Origin: an uncultured Clostridia bacterium
GTDB taxonomy: Bacteria > Bacillota > Clostridia > Oscillospirales > Ruminococcaceae
DNA length: 64,000 nucleotides
NCBI GenBank assembly: GCA_947629905.1
Contig: CANRFM010000002.1
Span: 87,736 to 151,735 of the forward strand
Reading direction: 5' to 3'
Of this stretch, positions 9,476 through 18,390 are shown one piece after another (position 1 is the stretch's first letter; every line of letters begins with the position of its first letter). The notes under the pieces are model-generated. The model had not been told where the DNA came from and ran no database searches. It worked only from the letters and a program-made list of their open reading frames with translations. The position numbers were made by a program, and so were the translations under genes.

Positions 9476-9602
9476 TACTACTATCATGCTCTACACAAAA
9501 GCTGCCCCTTCCGGTTTGCACTGCCGGGAGGGGCAGCTTGCGGATGTGCCACTTGTTTCGCATAATTGCAAAACAGAAACAGCTTTCTTAAGATACAATT
9601 AA
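9456..9602 (+). ncRNA. Possible short structured RNA
   Basis: Downstream of the orphan promoter, 9498-9540 forms a long stem (AAGCTGCCCCT with AGGGGCAGCTT, plus an inner TCCGG/CCGGG). No T-run follows it directly, so it is not a clean terminator. A short reading frame here (ATG at 9487) has no ribosome site. The right end is undefined. No known RNA family is recognised. Confidence 0.35.
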
Positions 9603-9629
9603 AATGACAAGAAAAATCGGTTAATTTGC

Positions 9630-9658
9630 TTGACAATGCCGGGCAGGTATGGTATACT
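9630..9658 (+). promoter_or_regulatory. Consensus promoter of the solute-binding lipoprotein gene
   Basis: TTGACA (9630-9635), 17-base spacer, TATACT (9653-9658). The spacer resembles that of the promoter at 9421 (both carry CCGG-CAGG and end in TATG plus one base). Confidence 0.8.
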
Positions 9659-9708
9659 TTTTGTTGTACGAAAACCGATACAAAGGGATTCAGGGAAAGG
9701 AGTTACAT

Positions 9709-11997
9709 ATGCAGAAAATGAATTTCAGACGCACGGCAGCGATGCTGACGGCGGTCATGCTCTTGTCCGGTACAGTGACCGGATGTCACAAAGCGGGGGG
9801 CAGCAACCCGGTCGCCGAAAAACTTGGCATTTCGCTTGACCATTCCTACAAGGCGGAAGAGATGGACCTATCTATGGATATCTCCCTTAGGAACATGACA
9901 CTGCTGACAGAGGACACTGTGCTGATCGACGGATATGATACGGTAGATTATAACGATCATAGCTTGCTCTACACCATTTCCACGGGGGAGTGCAAGGAGC
10001 TGGAGCTGACGTATCCGGGCGAACTCAAGGACGGTGCAGAGGCGTATTCCTATCCGCCTGTGGCGAATGCGGACGGCAGTCTTTTACAACTCTGGTCGGC
10101 ATACTGGTATTCGGAGGACGGCATGGACTATGAGGACTTAGGCATGACGCTCGTTACTTATGATGCCAATTTTGAGGTGCAGGACACAAGGTCACTCATA
10201 GATGTATTTTCTGAGGGCAGCAGTCTGAGCAATCTCTTTTCCACACCGGACGGGAATTATCTTGCCTCTGTCTATGACAACAACGGCAACATGAAGTTAG
10301 TGATCTATGACAAGGACTTCAAAAAAGTAGCAGATGTCGATGCAGGGATACAGTATCTGGAAAGCACATTTTATCTGCCGGACGGTTCTCTCTGTCTGTA
10401 CTATCAGGACAACAACTGGGACAACTGTTTCGGAAAGCTTGACACATCGTCCCATACTGTCAGCAAGATCGAGGTCGAGGGTCTGCCGCAGTGGTATTCT
10501 TCGGTCTTTGCGGGACACGTGGAACCTTACGATATTTTAGTGAATGCTTCGGACTATGTGTACGGCATTGATCTGGACAAGGGGACTTGTGAGGAAGTGA
10601 TCAACTGGATCAATTCCGATTTTATGGGAGACAATATCCGTGATGTTTTGCAGCTCCCGGACGGACAGTTTCTGGTCTGTGAAGAAATAAACACCAGAAC
10701 TTCTTCTACCTCAAAGCTGTGGGTACTCTCTCCCCGTGATCCGGATGAGCTGAAAGATGTCAAGCTCATCACGATGGCTTGCCTGTATCTGCCAACAGAC
10801 CTTGGCACGGCTATCAATGAATACAACCGCAGCAACGGCGAATGCCGCATTGCTGTCACGTCCTATGACAAATATAATACGGATGAGGACTATGAGGCAG
10901 GACTGGAGAAATTCAAGACTGATATGACAAGCGGCATTGTGGCTGACATCATTTGTCCGGACGGGCTGGAATTCCAGTCGTTTGCCAATAAGGGCATTTT
11001 CCTTGACCTGACGGACAAGATGGCAGGCATGGAGGATACTTATTTTACAAGTGTGTTCGATGCACTCAAATACCGGGATAAACTCTATCGTATTACGCCT
11101 TCGTTCAGTTTGAAGACGCTTGCAGCCAAAACAGAACACGTCGGTGATCGGCAGGGGCTGGACAGCAAGGCATTTTTAGAGCTGATCGACGAAATGCCCT
11201 CTGATATGAATCCGTTCGGCTTATCCATGACGAAAGAGTATGCACTTGACAGACTGGTCGACAGTAACCTCGATGCCTTTATTGACCGGAATACAGCGAC
11301 CTGCAATTTCAACACACCGGAGTTTATTGCCTTTTTGGAGATCTGCAATCGTTTTTCGGATACTGACAACATGGATAACTGGACAGATGAGCAATGGGAT
11401 GACTATAACGAAGAGGAAAGCTACCAGTATATCAAGGACAAGAGCCTGTTCTATCCCTGCTATCTTTACGATGCTGCCGATACATGGAGCAATCAATATT
11501 TGTACTTTGAAGATGAGGACGTGACCTATGTCGGCTATCCGGTCGCTGACGGAAAGGGCAACGGCGGCAAGTTCTGCTGTGACTATACGGTTGCGATCTC
11601 TGCCAATACACCGTATGCGGACGAGTGCTGGGGCATTATAGAATCCTTGCTGAGTGAGAGTTCTCAGGACGAAGTAGACTATTCGTTCCCGGTGCGTCGT
11701 TCGAGCTTTGATAAGGTGTGCGAAAAATCGAAACAAAGAGCCGATGAGAATGAGGGCGGTGTAGTTTATATGCGGGGCGATAAGGAAATTAAGATCCCGC
11801 CTGTGCCGGATGGATTCATTGACGAGATGAGATCGTATATTGACGGTATCACGAGTATTTCGGAATATGACGAACAGGTAAGCAATATTGTGGATGAAGA
11901 AGCCGGTGCATACTTTGCCGGTGACACTACAGCAGAAAAAGCAGCGGAAAATATCCAGAGCCGTGTCAGCCTGTATATCTCTGAACAGGCAGGCTAA
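9709..11997 (+). CDS. Large extracellular solute-binding lipoprotein
   Basis: The start at 9709 follows AAAGGAG; the in-frame codon at 9649 lies inside the promoter. The 762-residue protein opens with a signal peptide and lipobox ending TVTGC near residue 27. Residues about 40-350 look like repeated beta-strand blades (for example LLYTISTG, KLVIYDKDFKKVADVD, LWVLSPRDPDE), suggesting a beta-propeller. Residues about 360-760 resemble an ABC-transporter sugar-binding protein (ADIICPDGLEFQSFANKGIFLDLTDKM). No permease or ATPase gene is nearby, so it may bind ligand for a distant transporter or act as a sensor. The propeller is inferred. Confidence 0.7.
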   Translation: MQKMNFRRTAAMLTAVMLLSGTVTGCHKAGGSNPVAEKLGISLDHSYKAEEMDLSMDISLRNMTLLTEDTVLIDGYDTVDYNDHSLLYTISTGECKELELTYPGELKDGAEAYSYPPVANADGSLLQLWSAYWYSEDGMDYEDLGMTLVTYDANFEVQDTRSLIDVFSEGSSLSNLFSTPDGNYLASVYDNNGNMKLVIYDKDFKKVADVDAGIQYLESTFYLPDGSLCLYYQDNNWDNCFGKLDTSSHTVSKIEVEGLPQWYSSVFAGHVEPYDILVNASDYVYGIDLDKGTCEEVINWINSDFMGDNIRDVLQLPDGQFLVCEEINTRTSSTSKLWVLSPRDPDELKDVKLITMACLYLPTDLGTAINEYNRSNGECRIAVTSYDKYNTDEDYEAGLEKFKTDMTSGIVADIICPDGLEFQSFANKGIFLDLTDKMAGMEDTYFTSVFDALKYRDKLYRITPSFSLKTLAAKTEHVGDRQGLDSKAFLELIDEMPSDMNPFGLSMTKEYALDRLVDSNLDAFIDRNTATCNFNTPEFIAFLEICNRFSDTDNMDNWTDEQWDDYNEEESYQYIKDKSLFYPCYLYDAADTWSNQYLYFEDEDVTYVGYPVADGKGNGGKFCCDYTVAISANTPYADECWGIIESLLSESSQDEVDYSFPVRRSSFDKVCEKSKQRADENEGGVVYMRGDKEIKIPPVPDGFIDEMRSYIDGITSISEYDEQVSNIVDEEAGAYFAGDTTAEKAAENIQSRVSLYISEQAG

Positions 11998-12020
11998 GGG
12001 CAAGCGCTGATACAATGCAA

Positions 12021-12058
12021 AATAGACGACGGGAAATTTCCACGTCGTCTATTTTTTT
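12021..12058 (+). terminator. Rho-independent terminator
   Basis: An 11-bp stem (AATAGACGACG/CGTCGTCTATT) is followed by a run of T. It ends the lipoprotein gene and faces the convergent pilus operon. Confidence 0.9.
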
Positions 12059-12112
12059 ACAAGCGGATTACGTTTCGCAAAACAGGGAAGCCATTTCCCT
12101 GCTGCTGGAAAA

Positions 12113-12739
12113 TTATTCTTCTTGCTCGCAGCGTACTGTCACACGGGCATTGCCAGCATAGTTACAGGTGAACAGGCTTAAATCATACGCCGAAGAGACC
12201 ATCTCGCTGACTGCTGTGGGCTTGAGGGTCTCGACCTGTTCCACATGGTAAAGATATTCATTCCCCGCAACATCCACGAAAATAACCGCATCGCCGCTTT
12301 GCAGGTCCTTGATGTTCCGGAAATGGGTGCTGTAATTATGCGCACAAATTACCAGATTCTTTTTATAGACCGAACCCTCATAGCGGCAGGGGGAAATTTT
12401 CATCTGCGGATAGCTCCAGTCTGCTGCAACGGGCAGTTCCACACCAAGCGCCGGGATCATGACCGAACCAATATACGCCGTCCCGTCAATGGTGATCGTG
12501 GGCATGGGCGTATCCGGGTCGATGGTCTCCTCCTCGACGATTTCCCCTGTAATGCCTGTGGGCAGTCCTTCCGGTTCTGTGGGCTGTGTATCCAGTCCGG
12601 CTTTCAATTGTTGCAGCACCGAGGAAGCCGACTCCGCTGCAAGGGAATCCTCATACAGATTATACCCCGCCAGCCCCAATGCTGCCCCCATGAAAAGCAC
12701 ACCCGACAGCATTAAGGCGGTTCGTTTACTCTTTTTCAT
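12113..12739 (-). CDS. Sortase, second enzyme of the pilus operon
   Basis: The 208-residue protein has one N-terminal membrane segment and a sortase domain with the catalytic His in CAHNYSTHF (near 134), Cys in LFTCNYAG (near 193) and Arg in ARVTVRC near the end. It ends directly after the Arg strand and lacks the C-terminal membrane anchor of class C enzymes. It is therefore probably a class B- or D-like transpeptidase that joins finished pili, or the LPQTG protein, to peptidoglycan. Its start overlaps the end of the LPQTG gene by 14 bases. Class assignment is tentative. Confidence 0.82.
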   Translation of the reverse strand: MKKSKRTALMLSGVLFMGAALGLAGYNLYEDSLAAESASSVLQQLKAGLDTQPTEPEGLPTGITGEIVEEETIDPDTPMPTITIDGTAYIGSVMIPALGVELPVAADWSYPQMKISPCRYEGSVYKKNLVICAHNYSTHFRNIKDLQSGDAVIFVDVAGNEYLYHVEQVETLKPTAVSEMVSSAYDLSLFTCNYAGNARVTVRCEQEE

Positions 12740-13838
12740 CGTCTTCGCTCAATCTGTCAGCAATAAAGCCTATGAAAAACAGCACTGCCCCGAAAATGAA
12801 CAGGATCGGCACGGGATACCACAATTGCCCCGTCTGCGGCAGGTTCGGGGGGTTGGTGCTGCCGCCGGGCGGCGACTGGTTCGGGGTGGTGTAAGTTGTG
12901 GTCGTGGTGGTGGTAGTATTGGAGGATGTGCCGTTGCTGTTGGGGGTCGAACTGTCGGAATGATCACCCGTTCCGGTAATATCTGTAGTATCCGTAATAT
13001 CCGTGTTATCGGTCATATCCGTGCTATTCGTTTCCGTGCCGCCTATTGCCGTTGTAGAGGGGGCTGTTGTTGTTTGCACGTCAATCACCGAGGTCGAATT
13101 TTCGATGATAAATGTCGATTCATTGAGCGTGATAGATACCGAATAATCCGCCGGAACGACTTTCTCGATGACATACCAGTCATAGCCGGAAGCTAAATGC
13201 TCCCACTTGTGCGTCCAGTTGTTCTCTGCGGACAGTGTCACCTCGTCAAACAGCTCACCGCTCCGGAACAGATCCACCGTCACCGTCTGCGGACGGTTCG
13301 TGCCGGAATGGTCTAACCACATCTTTTTGACCATGTAGTCAGTGACCGTGGATGTCGCCGTTACGGTGTATTTCAGGCTGGCTTCGAGCAGTTCTTCCGC
13401 ATCGTCCGTGATACGGATGAGCGCAGGCTTCGGCGTGTAGGTCAGGTCGCCGATCGTGCCGGACGTGCCCGTCACAAGATACATCCCTGCCGGGACTTCC
13501 TCGAAGTCCACATACCCCAAGCCATTTGTCACGTCCGAAGCTTTCACCTCTCCCACGCCGCTTGCTGCATAGGATGCGAGCGTGTAGGCAAGGCGGTTGA
13601 TATTCTCGCTGTCCGTCAGGTCGCCGACCTCGATGGGCAGCGCCGCAAATTCGTCCAGCAATGCCCCGTCCGCCGTCAGCGCCGGGTAGAGCTTGAGCGT
13701 GGAATTGGTAACAGGACCGGACTCGGTGATGAATTTCACACGCAGATAATGCGCCGCTTCGGCGTATGTAATGATCCCGCTGCAAAGCAAAACCGCAATG
13801 GACAGAAATACCGCTGCGATACTGCATAATTTACGCAT
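12726..13838 (-). CDS. LPQTG-anchored Cna-B-type surface protein, probable minor pilin
   Basis: The 370-residue protein has a signal peptide (to about residue 28), beta-rich pilin-like domains including a Cna-B-type one near 170-245 (VKKMWLDHSGTNRPQTVTVDLF), a Thr/Ser/Asn/Asp-rich stalk at 250-325, and a sorting signal LPQTG, hydrophobic segment and short charged tail. It is encoded between a class C sortase and a second sortase and overlaps both (8 bases with the sortase upstream), so it is probably a tip or base pilin. The tail after the membrane segment is unusually acidic (RLSEDDEKE). Confidence 0.85.
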   Translation of the reverse strand: MRKLCSIAAVFLSIAVLLCSGIITYAEAAHYLRVKFITESGPVTNSTLKLYPALTADGALLDEFAALPIEVGDLTDSENINRLAYTLASYAASGVGEVKASDVTNGLGYVDFEEVPAGMYLVTGTSGTIGDLTYTPKPALIRITDDAEELLEASLKYTVTATSTVTDYMVKKMWLDHSGTNRPQTVTVDLFRSGELFDEVTLSAENNWTHKWEHLASGYDWYVIEKVVPADYSVSITLNESTFIIENSTSVIDVQTTTAPSTTAIGGTETNSTDMTDNTDITDTTDITGTGDHSDSSTPNSNGTSSNTTTTTTTTYTTPNQSPPGGSTNPPNLPQTGQLWYPVPILFIFGAVLFFIGFIADRLSEDDEKE

Positions 13839-14667
13839 CCTGTTTCACCTTCTTCTTTCGTGTGCGGCGTGAAGCGATCATCACGGCAAGCAAGACCGCC
13901 GGGATCTCGCAGATGATCACGACCGTTCTGACCGGGACATAGCTCGCACCGGACTGTATCATCAGTTCCTCCTCCGCCTCTTTCTCCCGGAGCAATTCGC
14001 CGTGGATCAGCAGACGGTGGGAATTGATGCCGTAGGGGGTACACGTCACGAGCGTGCACAAGTTCCGCCCCGCCTCGATGCGTAGGGACTGCACATCGGT
14101 CGGTTCGACGGTCTCGATGCTCCTGACACGGTAGATATACGATTCGCTCAGCACATAGAGGATGAACGTGTCCCCCACCTTCACCTTGTCAAGGTTGGTG
14201 AAAAGCAAAGAGGACGGCAGCCCTCTGTGTCCCGATATGACCGCATGAACGCTCTCGCCCTCGATCGGGAAAGACGAACCCTCGATATGCCCTGCCCCCT
14301 CCTGCAAAACGGCTTCGCTCGTGCCGTGGTAGACCGGGAGCATGATGTCCCCCGCCGGAACGCTGATATACCCCAAGATCCCGTCCCCGGCAACATCAAG
14401 CGTACTGTAGTACTCGTTCCGGAGGTCGGGGGGCATATTCATCAGCAGGTACTGGCTCTCGGTGAGCGCTTGGTTGAATGCCTGCGCCTGTTCGAGGTAG
14501 GCGGAGTAGTCCGCTTCCGGGATCTGCTCCACCGAGGAGATGTAGTTGAAGATCGCCCTGCGCTGCCGTTGGGCGTTGATGTAACTGCTGATAGACGGGT
14601 ACAGCAGCAGGGACAGACCCATGACCAGCATCAGAAAGGCAAAAAATGACAATATCCGCTGTCTCAT
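13831..14667 (-). CDS. Class C (pilin-polymerising) sortase
   Basis: The start at 14667 follows AAGGAG; the ATG 24 bases upstream lies in the intercistronic hairpin. The 278-residue protein has membrane segments at both ends, the mark of class C sortases, and the catalytic set His (ISGHRGLP), Cys (TLVTCTPYGINSHRL) and Arg. It would link backbone pilins through their LPXTG threonine to a lysine of the next subunit. Its own substrate gene, with an LPSTG signal, lies directly upstream. The usual DPW/DPF lid motif is not obvious. Confidence 0.9.
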   Translation of the reverse strand: MRQRILSFFAFLMLVMGLSLLLYPSISSYINAQRQRRAIFNYISSVEQIPEADYSAYLEQAQAFNQALTESQYLLMNMPPDLRNEYYSTLDVAGDGILGYISVPAGDIMLPVYHGTSEAVLQEGAGHIEGSSFPIEGESVHAVISGHRGLPSSLLFTNLDKVKVGDTFILYVLSESYIYRVRSIETVEPTDVQSLRIEAGRNLCTLVTCTPYGINSHRLLIHGELLREKEAEEELMIQSGASYVPVRTVVIICEIPAVLLAVMIASRRTRKKKVKQDA

Positions 14668-14684
14668 GTGGGTCTCTCCTTGCT

Positions 14685-14714
14685 GCTGCAATGAGGGTCG
14701 CCCCTCATTGCAGC
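14685..14714 (-). promoter_or_regulatory. Intercistronic hairpin between pilin and class C sortase genes
   Basis: A perfect 13-bp inverted repeat (GCTGCAATGAGGG/CCCTCATTGCAGC) with a 4-base loop lies between the pilin stop and the sortase ribosome site. No T-run follows in the direction of transcription, so it is more likely a partial terminator or an mRNA-end stabiliser than a full stop. Confidence 0.7.
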
Positions 14715-14723
14715 AAAACGGGT

Positions 14724-17132
14724 CTATTTGGTGGGCTTTTTCTTGGACAGGAAGAACAGCACGCCGGACAGGGCGAGCACGCCGCCGCCAAGGATGTAGA
14801 ACCAGACTGTACCGACACCACCGGTAGACGGGAGGTCGATGTACTTGAAGTTGGCTACGAGCATATTGGCGCTGCCGTTGTCTTCTGCTCCACCAGTAAA
14901 TTGATCTGCTGGAATGTCTACAGGGTTGTCAAAACTGAATGAAGTGTTAGCTAATATGTTCTGCGGAGATTCTGCATTTGAAAGTTTACCAGTGTATTCA
15001 TTACTATCATCTTTAGTTGCTGTGAGTTCGATCGTGAAAGGATTGATTTTAGCATAATTCTCTGTCGCTGTGGGTGGTGCTGTCTCGGCAATTGTGTATT
15101 GAACACCAACATCAAGTCCGGAGATATTAAGAACACCGTCCTTAAGTGTCTTAATGTTATAAGCATCATCCATATAATTTTCAAGGTATTTTGCATCAAA
15201 ATTTTCGGATTTTACTGCTTCCCCATTTTCTTGTATAGATTCCCATGTCGTTATTGAATAATAACCAAAATTCTTAAAATTATCAGGAAGATTTTCTGTT
15301 GGATCAATATCGGCGGAGGCGATTGTTTTGAATTTTGCAATTTCCCATTCTGTTTCAGCACCAGTTGTTCCGACTTTTTTGCGTACAACTGCAAATTTTA
15401 CTCCTTCAAGAGCACAATTGTTTATCAATCCGTTATCTCTTAAATACTGTGCAGCATCTACTTTTACAATATCCAGACCAAATATATAAACAGTTGCATT
15501 ATCAATTGTTGTGGTATCTGTATCGGCATAAGACTGCGGGTTGTCGGAGTATACAATCTGTGCTTGGTTGAAGTTACCGTTATCACCTGTAGAACTTTTT
15601 GGACTAACAACAGCATTTTCATTTACTTTTGCGTAGTAGTCTACATAAATTTTTGAAGAATTGATAGTGCTTGTTGAAGAATCATCTTCTCCCTCATAGC
15701 CAAGACGATAAACTTTACCTATAGTTGTTCCACTGCCAGTACCTTCAATTCTAATTTCTCTCAAACAGGGGAATTTAACAGTTAGCTTATGATCTCCATA
15801 TGTTGTACTATAATTTTGGACATCACCTGCCAAGTGCTTATCACTCGGATGTTCATCAGAAACATCATGCTTAAATACAGTTACAGGTATATTGGCATAT
15901 GCATTCTGATTCCAATTCCATTTTTTATTAGTGTCATCCCATTCATAAAGTCCCTTTACGGTTACATTTACATAAGTACCGCTACTTTCATTATAAGCAT
16001 TATGAGTGGAATATTCTACCAAATCAAGCCCCTTGCTAAGAGTATCTTCAAATATATACTGATAACCACCAAGGTACAGTTCATAGTTACTGGGGAGCGT
16101 GCCTTTCAGCTGGAAGTGTACAACATCACCAACACCGGCAACTTCTGTTTGGTTTCCGGCAGAGCCTACTGCTGCATCACCTCTTAAAATTTCCTTGTCA
16201 AGTTCCGGAACGTCCTCTTTCAGGATCTGCGTAACATTATTGGCAACAAACAGCATACGTGCAGAGTAGGACTTGCTTTGTTCTCCCTCAAAACCGGATA
16301 AGTCTCTTATCATGTAATAACCAGCAGGGACTTTAATTTCATAAGATTTTGAATCGGCTGTTACAGTGCCTTCATAGAAACGGTTAACATAGCCCTTATT
16401 AAGATATCCACCAGCAGGATTCTGTGCATAACCACCGAGAATATCATTAAATGCCTGTAACCATTCGTGGTCGTCAATGTTTTCTGGTTTAACAAGGACA
16501 TCGGCAATATGTACTGCCAGTTTGTCATAGTTTACAAAACCCGGATTTGTAACATTGGTAACTCTATCATTACCATCAGTCGTTACAGTTACATCACCAC
16601 CGCCATTTACATAAGCTGCAGCAAGTTTATTTCCATCAAATAAATCATTAAAATCTTTAAAATCATTGAATGCATAACTATATGAGCCAGTCGAAGCTTT
16701 AGCAAGAGCATAAACAAAGCCTATAATGTTTGTCTGTCTTTCGGTCAAATCGACACGATTGGCTGTATCTTTATCATCTGGATCCATTTCTTCTGTTATA
16801 CCGAACGCATTACCCCACTTAATATCAGTGATCGGTATATGTGTTTCAGGGTCACTTCCGGGATTCGATATAGCTGAATCACTCGGAGTCTTATTAACTG
16901 TACCAGAAAAGATTTGATATGCACCATAATGAGAATTTGTACCATCAAAAGTAGCTTTTTCATCCGGGTGTGTTAAAGTTATAGTATATGCAGGATCAGG
17001 ATCTATTGAAATAGGTTTTCCGTCGTCATGAGAATGCCCCGGATCCGCCGCAAAAACCCCCGTCATCCCCGACGAAACCACCAAAGCCGCAGAGACTACT
17101 ATCCCGAAAAATCTTTGCATGAGTTTTTTCAT
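14724..17132 (-). CDS. LPSTG backbone pilin with isopeptide-type domains
   Basis: The start at 17132 follows a GGAAGGATAGGA site; the ATG at 17150 lies upstream of that site. The 802-residue protein has a signal peptide ending near AFA-like residues (VFAAD, about 29), several beta-rich pilin domains, and an LPSTGGVGTVWFY sorting signal with membrane segment and KKKPTK tail. It is the major substrate of the adjacent class C sortase. The coding sequence from about 14950 to 17000 is clearly richer in A+T than the sortase genes on both sides, suggesting the exposed part has been exchanged or diversified. Confidence 0.88.
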   Translation of the reverse strand: MKKLMQRFFGIVVSAALVVSSGMTGVFAADPGHSHDDGKPISIDPDPAYTITLTHPDEKATFDGTNSHYGAYQIFSGTVNKTPSDSAISNPGSDPETHIPITDIKWGNAFGITEEMDPDDKDTANRVDLTERQTNIIGFVYALAKASTGSYSYAFNDFKDFNDLFDGNKLAAAYVNGGGDVTVTTDGNDRVTNVTNPGFVNYDKLAVHIADVLVKPENIDDHEWLQAFNDILGGYAQNPAGGYLNKGYVNRFYEGTVTADSKSYEIKVPAGYYMIRDLSGFEGEQSKSYSARMLFVANNVTQILKEDVPELDKEILRGDAAVGSAGNQTEVAGVGDVVHFQLKGTLPSNYELYLGGYQYIFEDTLSKGLDLVEYSTHNAYNESSGTYVNVTVKGLYEWDDTNKKWNWNQNAYANIPVTVFKHDVSDEHPSDKHLAGDVQNYSTTYGDHKLTVKFPCLREIRIEGTGSGTTIGKVYRLGYEGEDDSSTSTINSSKIYVDYYAKVNENAVVSPKSSTGDNGNFNQAQIVYSDNPQSYADTDTTTIDNATVYIFGLDIVKVDAAQYLRDNGLINNCALEGVKFAVVRKKVGTTGAETEWEIAKFKTIASADIDPTENLPDNFKNFGYYSITTWESIQENGEAVKSENFDAKYLENYMDDAYNIKTLKDGVLNISGLDVGVQYTIAETAPPTATENYAKINPFTIELTATKDDSNEYTGKLSNAESPQNILANTSFSFDNPVDIPADQFTGGAEDNGSANMLVANFKYIDLPSTGGVGTVWFYILGGGVLALSGVLFFLSKKKPTK

Positions 17133-17167
17133 TCCTATCCTTCCTTTCATGATAAAAAATTATGTCA

Positions 17168-17704
17168 CTATGCCTGCCCCGGAATGCCCGGCAGCGGCAA
17201 GATACGCAAGAGCAGCTTTCCTTCGACCTGTCCGCCGTCCACACAGCCGACCGCTGTGTTTCGGGAATCGATGGACGTTCGCCTGTTGTCGCCCATCACG
17301 AAATAACAGCCGTCCGGCACGGTCACGGGATACTCCACCGTGCTGCTGCCCAGAGCGGTCATGTTCAGGTATGGCTCGGCAAGCTGAGAGCCGTTCACGG
17401 AGACGACCCCGTTTTCATCCACGGAGATCGTGTCGCCGCCCGTGCCGATCACACGCTTGCAGAGAATGCTGCCGTTCAGAGAAAATACGCAGATATCACC
17501 CCTTTCGAGAGTGCTTATTTTTTGCGTTATCACGATGTCCCCGTCAAACAGCGCCGGGCTCATGGAATCGCCGTAAATGCGCATCACCGGGAACACGTTG
17601 ACCACAAGCAGCATGACGGCTTCGCCAGTGACGACCGCTGTCACCGCCGCTGCCAGCATGGTCTTGAAGAGCCGCTTGTGCGGTCGTTTTTTCCGTTCCG
17701 CCAT
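17168..17704 (-). CDS. lepB: Signal peptidase I (pilus-linked)
   Basis: This 178-residue S26 peptidase has one N-terminal membrane segment, the catalytic Ser in YGDSMSPAL (near 48) and the catalytic Lys in CKRVIGTGGD (near 82), plus the box E motif GDNRRTSIDSR. It is first in the pilus operon, 35 bases ahead of the backbone pilin. Dedicated signal peptidases in pilus loci process or help assemble pilins, so it probably serves these subunits. The start is set by GAGGTG. Confidence 0.92.
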   Translation of the reverse strand: MAERKKRPHKRLFKTMLAAAVTAVVTGEAVMLLVVNVFPVMRIYGDSMSPALFDGDIVITQKISTLERGDICVFSLNGSILCKRVIGTGGDTISVDENGVVSVNGSQLAEPYLNMTALGSSTVEYPVTVPDGCYFVMGDNRRTSIDSRNTAVGCVDGGQVEGKLLLRILPLPGIPGQA

Positions 17705-17879
17705 GGCATCACCTCACCGGTTTGTCACGGCTCCGGGCATCCCTGCATCGGGGGGGGCAGAGCAGCCAGCTGATACCCTTATATAAATCCTGCACAAGAT
17801 CTTCACACTCCTTTTAGGCGAATTTACCCTTTTCCCTATTTTAGGAAATAATACACAAATCATAGACTGCTTTTATACA

Positions 17880-17908
17880 ATTATAGCACGTTGCCGTGCA
17901 TTTGTCAA
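17880..17908 (-). promoter_or_regulatory. Promoter of the pilus operon
   Basis: On the minus strand TTGACA (17903-17908), a 17-base spacer and TATAAT (17880-17885) give a consensus promoter about 175 bases ahead of the signal peptidase start. The long leader has no recognised regulatory RNA. Confidence 0.82.
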
Positions 17909-18066
17909 GAGCTATTTCAAAAAAATTGCAAAGTTTTCGGAAACTTTTTCGTTGAATTTTGTGGAATGTTTACAAACTGGATTATTTCGCTGTCAAAATA
18001 CTGTGGAGAAAAGCAATGAATTTCCGCATTTTGCTATATTAGCAGACATTTCCTGTAAAAAGGGGC

Positions 18067-18095
18067 TTGACAAGTCAGGGGAAGTATGTTATAAT
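18067..18095 (+). promoter_or_regulatory. Promoter of the asnS-asnA operon
   Basis: TTGACA (18067-18072), 17-base spacer ending TATGT, TATAAT (18090-18095), directly ahead of the T-box leader. The rest of 17909-18066 is AT-rich and shows nothing else. Confidence 0.85.
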
Positions 18096-18100
18096 AGGTA

Positions 18101-18375
18101 TAGTCGAAATGCAAAGACGGAGAGAAGTAGCAGCGGAGATCCGTTTCAGTGAGTGCGGGACAGTGGGAACCGCATACCCGAGCCGCCGTGAATAACACTC
18201 CCGAGCAGCAAGCTGAACGCCTCCGGGTCAGTAGGTGCGCCGTCTCCGTGCGTTAAACGGAAACGCTTTTCAAAGAGCGGTCAAGCGGCAGCAAGGGCGA
18301 ACCTTGCGGCAATTCAGGTGGTACCACGGGAATCACACTCGTCCTGAACAAACAGGGCGGGTGTTTTGTTTTTTC
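18101..18375 (+). promoter_or_regulatory. T-box leader, Asn specifier
   Basis: The leader has the conserved T-box sequence GGTGGTACCACGG (18316-18330) and a terminator stem CACTCGTCCTG/CAGGGCGGGTG (18336-18363) followed by a T-run. The specifier is probably AAC at 18194-18196, in GAATAACACTC. Uncharged tRNA-Asn would favour the antiterminator and allow asnS-asnA transcription. The leader's other arms are less certain. Confidence 0.88.
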
Positions 18376-18390
18376 AGAAAGGATGGTAGT

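Noticed and set aside
9487..9602. Short open frame (MLYTKAAPSG...) after the orphan promoter
   Set aside because: No ribosome site and a composition set by the stem-loop; translation is not supported.
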